From contig OU964919.1 in the NCBI GenBank assembly GCA_918807975.1, forward strand, positions 12,604,001 to 12,668,000: a DNA stretch of 64,000 nucleotides, given 5' to 3'. The position numbers and the translations under genes were made by a program. The notes under the pieces were generated by a model. That model saw nothing but the letters and a program-made list of their open reading frames with translations, made no database searches and was not told the DNA's origin. The stretch comes from Aplidium turbinatum. Lineage: Eukaryota; Chordata; Ascidiacea; Aplousobranchia; Polyclinidae. Below, piece by piece: positions 34,301-46,300 of the stretch (position 1 is the first letter of the stretch; each line of letters begins with the position of its first letter).

Positions 34301-37300
34301 GCTTTGTTCTTACCTGAGTGAATGCAAAAAAACACGATATCAATTAACGGATTTTTAAACACACAAAGTTTTAACGGACTTTTTATTTTGGCTTCCGTGC
34401 TTGAAAATTTGACCACTGGAAAGAAACTCTGGTAGGCCATGCTAGGTCGCCTGAAAAATAAAAGAGCTTAGGGGCCTGGTAGATAGTTAAATGTTTCCAT
34501 CAAGACATCAAATCTGGGTTTTTTTTCGATCATTTATCGGTCATTGACCGATTTTTTAGCAAAATGTCCGAAAAAATATAGTCAATTCGGTCAAAATGTC
34601 CAAAAAAATACATAGTCAATTGACTATATATGACCAAAAATGACTAAAAATGACCGAAATAAATAAAATTGACCGAAATTTTTCAAGTCATTTCAAACAA
34701 ATGACCAAAAAGTCTCAGCGAAAAAAAACCCAGCATCAAATCGATTGTTTTCTATAAAGTATTTTATTTTTTGAACCATAGGTAGGCATACGAAGCCGAG
34801 CAGCGTGATCAAGTTTAACATCTTCAAGTTTATTACATTTACATAAACATAAATATATTAGGAATATTCCTGAAGAGGACATCTTGTGATGTCGAAAACG
34901 TTCGATGCTTAATTTGTTGCGTAGTTTTATGTTTATGTAAATGTAATAAACTTGAAGATGTTAAACTTGATCACGTTGCTCGGCTTCGTATGCCTATGGT
35001 TCAACAAGACAAACTCTCTACCGAAACCGAAGCTCTATTCTATTTTTTGGTGTTGATAATTTACAGTTTCAATATTCACATAAAGCAATATTTTCTGCAA
35101 CTAGCGGCACTGAAAGATCCCACTTGTTGCACCCAGCTGTTGTAAGCACATGAGAAGATGACTTGACGGTAGCTTAGTAATGCATGAGAGAGTACTTGAC
35201 CCAACCCTGTAACAACATTTTTACCATTACAGATTACCTGTTCAATGTTCATGCATGGCCACCTGGAGAAGCGGCCTGATTTGTCACATTTTGCAGATTT
35301 TGATTACAGCTACTGCTAGTGCTTGACTGACATTTTTTGAGATGTTTTTACTTTTTGCGGTTTCCTAATGATATAAAACTTTTTGTTGCCTTGGGGAAGC
35401 AATAGCAAATGAGAAAAAGTAAGTTGAAAAATGCAAAATCAGACTGTTATTGAAAATTAACAGTCTGACTAAAATCTTCGAAATCAAATTTTCTTTGTTT
35501 TTCAACATGTGAGAATGTTGAAACCTATTGTGTCATCTGGGGAAAAGAATAAAGAAAGCGTAAAAATCTAATTTTAAGAAAATTTTATTTAAACGTTCGC
35601 TCAAAGTTAGAAAAACCTGGAAATTTCTGCAAAATGTGACAAATCAGGCCGTATCTTTAGGTGGCCATGGTTCATGTAACGCCAGCTGCAACAAATGATT
35701 AAGAAAATGGGACTAAATTGTTAAAAAGATTTACAAAATGTTGTTAAAAATGCAGTGTACAACTGTACAATGTACATACTACATTATATACTATATATGT
35801 AAACAAATTACCAAAATAGGATGTCGTATATTTATATGTTGGGAACTATTTTTCTTTTATGGAAAGATTGCTTCAAGACATGAAGATCTTCTCGCGCAAG
35901 CTACTGGTATTGAATCACTAGAAGGCGTACTGACCATGATGCAGACCAGAATAAATTCTTTGCAATCTTCCGTGGATAGGTCAGCTTCTACATTGTGAAT
36001 AATATTGATCACTGGTAAAGAAACTGCGGTAAACATTTCTTATTGCAACACAAAGAAATTACATGCTCTTTAGTTGTAGGCTGTGCTTACTCAACATTTT
36101 TACATAGACATCTTTGATCGAAATGACCAGTTATTTCGTTTGTTCTCAACATAGTAATTTTTTAACGTCAGGATTCGTAGCAAGGTTGGAGACCCATTCA
36201 GCAAAATCCAAGCAAGAACTGTTCAGCTGGGAAGACTGCAGGTAAGGAAAGGCTTAACTGATAAGTGATATCCTGATGCAAAATTTTTGACATTCAAATG
36301 AAAGTTGAGGTGTGGTATTAATGTGGTCAACGATGTTTAAACGGCAGCCAAGTTACTCTGCCCGGAAATACGTTGTTACAAACCACGCTATGAAACCTAA
36401 GTAGAGTGTTGCCAGATTTTTCTTCAACCATAAATAAACAACATTTGTTTTTGATAGACTTGGCATCCACAGTCAATTTAACTGTTGAAAAGACTTCATT
36501 CTTGTCTTTAAACTAAAAACTTTGATGAAGCAAGGTTCTATTGATAAAGATTGGACTTTCTTGTTTATTTTTACAATATTTTTTTTTACTACAAGTAAAC
36601 AAAGAAATTTATCGAACGTATTCTGTTTCCATTCTCTCAAACTGACTGATTGCATTTGGGGTTATTTCTTCCTTTTTCAATTAATATTTTTTTCCATGTT
36701 TGAGAAAATCTTTTGGTATTTAGGCGACATGCGATCTGCTGAGAAGGATAATTCGAATTCAAAGATTGAGCAAACTTCTGCACGGACAATTACAAGGAGG
36801 CGCAAGAGAGCTCTCGAAAGCTGCCCAAAGCCTTAGCGAGCTTGGTGAGAATTGCGTTTATTATCTCGTTTAGTAGGCTATGAAATAAATGAGATGGAGA
36901 ATAGAAGTGAAGACAATCGTTGCAAGGAAAGAATTAGCCACCCCCACTAGTGGGGACAAAACCGAATTTAGAAGATCATATTGAATTCAAAAGGTTTAAA
37001 AGCGAAAACCCTTCTTTCTGATCTCAATAAGTGGCCAGAGGAAAAAATGTGAGGCATGTGAAATTACAAACCTCTTGTATTTGCAACATAATATCCAAGG
37101 TAAACACAGTTTTTACAATGATGTGTTGCTTAAAAAGAACTGTGTTGCAGCTCGGAATGGCCCGTTTCGGTGAGTCCGATTCGGAGAGTCCGATTCCGAG
37201 AGTCCGATTCGGAGAGTTCCCTATTCGGAGACAGCCTTTTTCGGAGAGTTCCCTATTCGGAGATTTTTTGAAAATTATCGCGTACCGTAGCCTAATTATT

Positions 37301-40300
37301 ATCATTGCCGTTTTTACATCGTTTTAACGTCGCTAAACGTTAAAATCGTGCAGAAAAAAATAGAAATAAAATGTTTGGACAATTAAATGAAAATTCGTCA
37401 TGTCAGTTCAGTTGTTTTTATTTGTGACCATCATATCAAAAACAATACACGTCAACATAGCAAAGTTGAAAAGGAACGATCTTCCTGGCGTCAGCACTAC
37501 CTGACTACTCACTATAGAACAGCGAGCATTGTATTTCGCTAACCATACCGGTGCGACTGCCGAGAAAAACACAGCAAAGGTCGAGAAAAAGGTAGAAGCG
37601 ACAAAACGCGAACGTTAAAACGTGCTTGTGACCGAAGTAAGTGATTAAGTTGAAAGAAATTTGGCAGGGCCGCAACACCTTCAGAAAAATTTAAGATATG
37701 AAGGGGAAAAAAAAGAAGATGTTACAAAAAAAAAATCATGTTTATGTCTATAAGTTAGTACTTTTGAATAGTTAAACTGCTTACCGGTAGTTTGGATCAA
37801 CAAATGGTAGCCTACCTGACTTAGATAGGCAATTTTATTGATAAAAACTCAATTTTCCTCAAATTTTCCTTAGCCATTTGCGGCGAGGTTGTTCCATACT
37901 TCTTTGGCGCCCCCTAAAATTTTGCTCTTAATCCGCCACTGTTTTGGTCTCAATCTCATCATCATGATTTGGAGTAAGATGTTTGTTAACTGATTCACAA
38001 GGCTAATTGTTCTGTGGAGTGAGCATTCTGTTGCTCCGGTTTTCTTTGGTAAAGTTATGAGTATACAACGTACCATATCACTGGGGATCTTTCCGGTGTC
38101 ATAAATATGATTTAAGATCTCAATGGTTAGGTCTGAACCCCACTCATCTAAAGCTTCGATATATAGTTGATAATTTCAACTATATAAAAGAAACGATATT
38201 GTGGAATATCCTGGTATGCGTATCCTAGTCAGCAAAAGTTCTCCTTTCTACACGATTTCAACGTTTAGCGACGTTAAAACGATGTAGAAACGGCAATTTC
38301 TGCTGGTCGGGATAACTAGGCTACGGTATTTCAAAGTTTAGCGACGTTAAAACGATAGGCCACACATTTGGTTATCTGTTACCACAATGTAAAAATAAAC
38401 TGTTAGACTAACAGGGTTCTTGGAACAAATTTTTGCTGGTTGGGATATCTAGGCTACGGTACCCGATAATTTCCTTTCAATCCAAGCTGTAGACCACACA
38501 TTTGTTGATCCAAACTACCGGTAAGCAGTTTAACTACTCAAAAGTACTAACTTATACACATAAACATGATTTTTTTTTGTAACATCTTTTTTTTATTTTC
38601 CATTTGTATCTTAAATTTTTCTGAAGGTGTTGCGACCGTGCCAAATTTCTTTCAACTCAATAACTTACTTCGGTCACAAGCACGTTTTAACGTTCGCGTT
38701 TTGTCGCTTCTACCTTTTTCTCAATCTTTGCTATGTTGACGTGTATTGTTTTTGATATGATGGTCACAAATAAAAACAACTGAACTGACGAATTCAAGCA
38801 CGTTTTAACGTTCGCGTTTTGTCGCTTCTACCTTTGCTATGTTGACGTGTTCTGTGTTTGATATGATGGTCACAAATAAAAACAATTCAACTGAACTGAC
38901 ATGACGAATTTTCATTTAATTGTTCAAACATTTTATTTCTATTTTTTTCTGCACGATTTCAACGTTTAGCGACGTTAAAACGATGTAAAAATGGCAATGA
39001 TAATTTAGGCTACGGTACCCGATAATTTTCAAAAAAAATTTCAAAAAATCTCCGAATAGGGAACTCTCCGAAAAAGGCTTCTCTCCGAATAGGGAACTCT
39101 CCGAATCGGACTCGCCGAATCGGACTCGCAGAATAGTAGCAGACCCGTTGCAGCTCACTGAATGTTAAAAATGCATGAATTTTTTGTTTGCATTGGCATG
39201 TGTGAACACTTACAATGACCTATATGACAGTAGGATGATTTTGACAATTGCCTATAATTATGTGCAACTATCGGAAGAGCATTTTTCCACTATTACTGTT
39301 TATTATCCGGTTAACCGGTCAAATGTTGTAAATATACAGGTATGAATATATTTGTTATCCGGGTAATAAAATTTATTTATGTTCTAACGAACCCTACATT
39401 TAAGTGAAGTGCTGATTCCCTGAAGATAAAAAATAAACACAAATATTTCACAACGAATTCAGTGATTTGCATTTTCTGGAAATGTAGAAAATGTTGGCTT
39501 GGCAATTGGGCATGCTTTGTAAAGGAGCTTGCCGTTTACTGCCTATAACCAGCCTTCCTACTTTTTGCATCAGTAAGTCAACGCAACTTGGCTTGCAGTT
39601 AATCCTTCCTCGGTTTAAATGAGTTTAAATGTCATCCGCTCTTTCTGCAGATTGTTTGTCAAATGGTGTCGATCTTACTGGGATTGAAGTGATCGAAAAT
39701 GATCGTATCTTCATCCAAAGAGCAAAGGAGGAAGTAAATTCGCAAGGATCTCGTTTGCTAGAACAAGGAGTTGCCACCCTGGTAATGATGAAAGAGTGTC
39801 TTGTTGTTTACTTTGCCATCAGCACAAAGCATTTATTGACCTTCGTTGATAAATCGCAACAGCAGATAGAGGAAGGAGTATCGTAGAGCAATTTGCAAGT
39901 ATCAATAAAACATTGCGTTTTACCCCTCGCAGTTTCCCTACTTTCAACCTATTCAGTTCGAGCTGGTGCAGATAGATTACTTTTAAGTCAAAGGTCTTTG
40001 CAAAATGTTTTTTTTTTTGTACGAACTACGTATAAACAACTTTTGAAAGTAATCTGTACACACACAACAATAAAACGTAATATGATGTAACCCAGACCGC
40101 AAATCAGTGGAAAATGATTACATTGATTCAATCAATGTAAAAAATGGTTGATTTGCTGTCTCTGTAGTTTTATGTAGTGCTATATCAATCGCAGAACTGC
40201 ATTTTTTTCAGCGCTTTACAAGACAGTTTGACAAGGGTAATATGTACTTGAGTGCACCTCTATACGACTGCACTAGCCCTTGTCAATTCCTTTAATGCTT

Positions 40301-43300
40301 AATGTTGTTAAGCAGAAACAAGAGTCAGTTTGCATTTTCATAAGCTTGAATTACTATCAATCTTCTTCTTCGTCGTGTGTCGATTACTAAGCCACCGATT
40401 TGGAGCCGCAATAGACTTCTTGCTTATGCCTAACTTCCAATAGTGAACTATACTAATTCATTCTTTACGGAAGCAGAGACTTTCCTGATCTCACAGTTGC
40501 AAACAATGCTCAACAGGTCAGTTTTTTTCGTTTATTTTCAGAATCAAACCCATACTGCCACTGCGCTGCAGGTTTTCCACAACCTAGGTTCCTTGCAGCT
40601 ACCCATTGAAAAGGCGAAGCAGGATGCCTTGAAAACTGCTAAACAAAATATCAAGACCGCTCTGGACACAAGAGCTATTCTGAAACGTTCCGGCTCTACT
40701 CAACCCAGTAAAGGTAGAAAACTTTGTGCTTTCATCAGTCAGATTTTTTTTTTTTTATATGCAAGTTTTGAAAATTGGAAAGCTTGTAGTAATCACTAAT
40801 CAGCGGAGCAATTTCATCTTCAAAAAGTTGTGACTACTTGGGTGTCTTGGCTAATGGTGCTATGCGCAGGTCCAGGAAAAGTTTCTGGCATGCCCACCCC
40901 CGGTAACACGTCATTGTTCCGTTCCAATCTCTGGAACAACATGGAGGTTTTGGTGGAACATCTCACAAGCCTCACAAATCAGGTCGGATTTCAATTAAGT
41001 TTTGTCGTCTCAAATTTTATAATCTCCGCTAGTTGGCTTTAAACTACAATTTAAAATTAAAAAGACAAAGGTTTAGACGTTATAGTAGAAAAACATTGTT
41101 TTTCTAATTGCTCTCAATTTTTATCTATAATTGGATATTTTCAACAATCTTTGTTTGCGCCCGACAGATAGATTTCACTTGTTTTACCTCTTTGGTGAAG
41201 TCAGTCGTGCTGACTGACGAAACGTCGGAATCAAAACTTCTTATCGCTTAAACACCAAGCCTACAGTCACTAGGCAGTAGGCACGCAACAAATTTTTAGA
41301 CTAAATATCTAGTAAACATTGAATATGATATTTACTATATGGTATGCTTCTTCGTCTAGGTATACTGATATATTACACAGAACATTCATTATTTTTGATG
41401 CATGGTATTTATAAACGCCAACCACATAAATCTAGTACAGCTTCATTCAATCTCGTTGGCCGTCTTCGGAAACGAAGAGCGAACAACATCATCATCTTAT
41501 TGATATGTTTTTATTTTGATTTATATTTTTATATATTATATTTGATTTAATTCGCTCTGCTTTACTTTTTGCTTGGCATTGAGCACTTTTTGTAGTATTA
41601 ATAGTTTTCATTGTTTATTATATTTGTTACATGTTAATCACTTTTGTTGCACGTTTTTGCAGATGATTCACTTGCACAAGGTTTTAAGCAAGAAAAGGGA
41701 CCCGCTCACTCACGTGCAGTTCATAGATGAGTTGTCGAAGGTAACTGTAGTCAGTTTTACATCTGATTATCTAATTTATGCGTTTCAACTAAATGTTTCC
41801 TTGAAAGTACATTAAGTTTACAAGTTTAGCTCCTTTTTAGAATGGAAAAGAAGTGCAGTTTGTGAAAAAATTCTGGGAATCACTGACAACCAGCTTGCGA
41901 CAGGAGTTGGCAGATAGTGCTCAAGGTACGGTAACCTAAAAACAGTTTGACTTCCTCTAATTTCTTTCTACAATTCAGCCACTTTTTGTAGTTTCATTGC
42001 ATGAATGGTTTCACAGCGAACAATATTATAACAACGAAAAATGACGTCATGGGAGCAGTTTCAGATTTGTCTTTTTCCTGCAGCTTCCAATTTCGTGAAA
42101 CAAGCTTTTGAAGGGGAATACCCTAAGCTGCTCCGCTTGTACAATGACATGTGGCAGAAGCTGAAGGCTAACAGAGACATCATGGAGGTATGCTGTTTAC
42201 GATCATTCATGTCCTAATTACTATTCAACAAACACGTATAGTCGTATAACCATCAAAAACAATCTGGCAGTTGACTGTATTCCGCGAAATGTTCTGTGTT
42301 TTTTTTTTTTATTGTGTTTAACTCCGTAGTTATTTGCAACCTACTGTAGTCAAAACAAATGAACAGATGAGTTAACTTAAAACTACTTTTTTTATAATAG
42401 CTTTGTTGCTTAAAAAAAAACGCTATATGCACGTGCAGCACATAGCACAAAAGCTACACAAAAATAAGACATTAGAGGAACTAAATTGCCGTTGTACAAG
42501 TGAGTGTTCTGCTTAACCTTGGTCTGATACCGCAAGGCGGAACGCGTCATTTCTACTGATACTTATCACTTTCTCTACACTCGACTGCCGAAAAACATTT
42601 GTTGATTGGGCAAGTCTTGATGGCTCGGGTGGAGGCTACACCGCTGTATGGTTAGCGAAACGCAGTGCTCGCCGTTCTGCAGTGAGTACTCTGTTTTTGA
42701 TCGCAAAGAAAATGGAAGGGGAACCAGAAGCGAGATTACAAATTGGCCGAGAATGCAATTGAAGCTAAAAAAATTTGAATTCTTTGCGGCAATGAAAGGA
42801 GCTTGGGAAACAATGCGCTTGGATAGTCGTTGATTACATCTTATGAACAACTACGTTTCATTGTCTTTTTAGGGAAATGTATCCCAAACGAGAGAAAAAT
42901 CGAAAACATTGTCAAACCAACTGATCTCTTCTGAAGCTAATCAAGATTTTGAGTAAGTACTAATTTTAACTTTGCTGTTACGTAACTAAATTACCAAACC
43001 TATTGGTACAGTACGTAAAATTTTGTCTTTATTTTGTGCTCTTTCTTCATTTTGTGTCTGGATTTCTAACCCAGGCCTCTAAGATATTGTAATGCATTTT
43101 AATCGCTTGATGTTTAACAGGCAAATCCTTTCTGCGTTGACTCGGCAGTTTGTAGACTTTAAATCAATAAAAAAAGAATGACTTTTACTATCTGGGGGGT
43201 CTCCAATATAAAGAAGATCTGCAGAAGCATATTTTGTGATATTTTTATGCAAAGGGAATGCTACGCCATCATCACCTGTACTTTAAGTTACAGATAAATC

Positions 43301-46300
43301 CAAATAACTGAAGTGCAACATTTGCAGGACCGCAATCCTTGTCAGTTGTCACATTGGTTCAATATTACTAAACGATATTGATTAATAGATTACCTTGCAT
43401 TATGTGTTGTTGGAACGTTTTACAGCGCCGAAAAGTTACTTAGAGCGTCATTCCGTCCGTTTGAAACCGCGTACCTACAACGGTCTATATCGCGTCTCTT
43501 CGACCCCATAAACCTCGTCTTTCCCCAAGGTGGGAGAAGCCCGCCTTCTAGTGATGAACTAACCTCAATCATCAAGACAATATCCAGGTATCAATTTGTT
43601 TTGTTTGAACTTTATATGTTTATAGTATAATAATAATATATATTTGGTATTACAATTTGGGTAGAAAGGTTACTTTTTTAAACCATGACCAGACATAACT
43701 GAGCAACAACACAACATTTAACGTTATAAAAACAAACAAAATAGCGAACGTTTTCGGCTATGCGTATAGCCCTTATCAAGCCTTTAAAAGCAAAATATAC
43801 AGTATAAGAATAGTAGAGAAACATACAGTGTAACAATAGAAACTTTCGCTATTCTATTTGTTTTTATAATGTTAATTTTATTGTTGCGTTGTTGCTAAGT
43901 TATATTTATTTATGTTTGTTATAATATAAGTTTTGCGCCTGATGATTGTTATCTGCTGTGACATGAAAAACCACAGAACTTTTCCGTGATAGTTTTTGGC
44001 TTTGCCGCAACGCATTTTGTTGTTTTGTACAAATCGTCAACTCCTCATTTCTTATTCCACAGTGAGATCAGTATCGCCAGTGTGGATACCGAGCTGAGCA
44101 TTACTGTGGCGAGAAATATCGCTAAAACCGTTCAGTTATTTTCTGTCAAATCTGAGCAACTTGTAAGTGGCGTTATGTAGGCTACTGCGTGTTTACAATT
44201 TAATTTAGTTTTTTTTCAACGGTAACTAACAAACTCTTCATTTTTGTAAACTGCTAACTGAAGCTAATGTTTTAATTTCTAGGCTATAAGCTTTTTTCTG
44301 AATTAACAAATTTCACTGCAAAGTGAGTTCCATGTCTTTTGTTGAAGTTGTGACTTAATAGTGGACAAGTTTCGAAGAAAAAAACAACACGGCCAAGGAT
44401 TTGAACCTGTGACCAAAGATCCAAATTTAAGATACTTGTCTTCTTTTGACTTAGCTCTTCTAAATCGTGACACAAACTTCTGAACTGCGTAAATCATATG
44501 ACTTTAGGTTACGCAGTATGAAAAGTTGAAAACTCTAAGCAACGCATCTTTACGTTTTACGCCAGATTTCCACGCAAGGTGAGGCAAGCCAAGTCATCGG
44601 ATCTCCCACTCCAGCCCAAAACAAGAACGTCGCTGTGGTTAATTCCTTATATTCCTTGCAAATAAATCTTATCAAGGTTCGTTGTATCTCATGCCATTTA
44701 ACGTCAAGACGTAAAATGTACGCACTTGCGTCAAATTATACGTCACTGTGCCAAAAGAAGTAGGCTACGCTTTTAGTTGAAGTTTACGTGGATTAGCATT
44801 TCATTTCAATGAGTTTGGTCCCTTTTTCAGCAAATATAGTCGTTACTCTGCATAATACCTAAACACAGTCTATTTCACCCTTGTGCGATTCTCTGCAGGT
44901 TTTTATTTAGATAAAACTTTTTGTACGGTATCATAAAACATTGTAGCCTATACCTTCTTTTGTAAAATCGTTTGAAAGTGTTTCAGCAGGAATATTTTTT
45001 ACAGTTAATTGATGACCAACACATGCTGTCACAAGAGGCAGTAGAGATTATTCGTTCATCCTGTGAAGGTCTGTCTCTTTTAATGGCGGCTACAGTCCAG
45101 CCACTGATTGATTCTGTTGCTGACTCCATTGAGGCCATCATATTAACTATGCATAAAGAAGATTTTAGTCGGTGAGCGAATAAGTTACTAAAGGGAGCAC
45201 GTAGCTTTTGCTTTTTCAAAAATTGTCAAATCAAACTTGCCCGTGGCCTACGATATAACACGGCCGGATATCGTGCCGCGAAGAGAAAAAATTAGAGGGG
45301 TAACTTTTCTGCACAAAGTTGCATATACTAACAGCTTTACAATGGTTAACAGACAAAATATTTTATATATCTGAGCAATTTATGGACATAATGATGCGTT
45401 AAAAAGCATTCAACATAAAATTGTAATCATACGCTGATAGGCTTGGTTCAATTGCTAATCTGGTCAGTCAAAACTTGAAAATTCGATGTGGCAAAGTATC
45501 GCAGCTACCGTCATTGTCACTTTCATCTTCTTCTTCTTCAGAACTCGATGGTACTTCAATGACCTTACGTTTCTTGCCTCTCTGACTACTGGTACTTTCA
45601 GATCCTGTTCCAGATGGCATCTTCGACATTTCTTTCTGTGCAGCTATGTCTTCAGACGTATATGCCTTCCCTGCTGCTACTTTGGGGCCACGTTTTTGAC
45701 GTGTTGTTGCTGATGGAGACAGGTGCTCCTTCAACATGTTTGCCACAACTTCTCCCAAGGCCTCTTGGACTGTCTCAGTTGGATTGTTGTTTGCATCAGG
45801 GAGACGCTTAAGCACCTGCTGCTCATCCTGAGGTACTAGACCACAACCCTTGAATCCAGCTGCAAGGTTTTCCTTTTTCTCCTCCATCTGGTTACACAGT
45901 CATTTCAAAAGCGATGGAAACACTGTCTTTGGTATGCTGCCCCTCACTCTGCTCTCCTTTCTCCAGTCCTCCAGTATCATTCTCCACATCTTCTTTACTG
46001 GCCCAAATACAGCAACATCCAGTGGTTGAAGTAGATGGGTTGCATTGGGTACTAAACTGATAAACTTGATATCATTTTCTTCACAATCAGCTATCACCTG
46101 TGTACTGAAATGTGATGCCAAATTATCCCCAATAAGCACTTTCTTCCCAAGCTTCTCCTTTACATGGTCCAGAAACAACTTGAACCACTCCTCAAACGTA
46201 GTGGAATCAAACCAACCACTAACTGAGTGATTGTATAATGCACCAGGTGGGCCACCTTCCGTCCAACCAGCATAGAGATTCCTTGATGCTATTGATGCAC

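Noticed and set aside
35738-35998. 86-codon open frame with ATG before COG5 exon 3
   Set aside because: The part upstream of 35867 is intron; only the exon 3 portion is homologous to COG5.
40496-40516. Possible micro-exon (CAG|TTGCAAACAATGCTCAACAG|GTCAGT) before COG5 exon 7
   Set aside because: Its 20 nt would break the frame, and exons 6 and 7 align with vertebrate COG5 without it.
44988-45004. Earlier acceptor for COG5 exon 16
   Set aside because: Adds residues not present in vertebrate COG5 and has a poorer pyrimidine tract; kept only as an alternative.
45486-45811. + strand open frames over the transposase
   Set aside because: Antisense shadows of the - strand transposase C-terminus.
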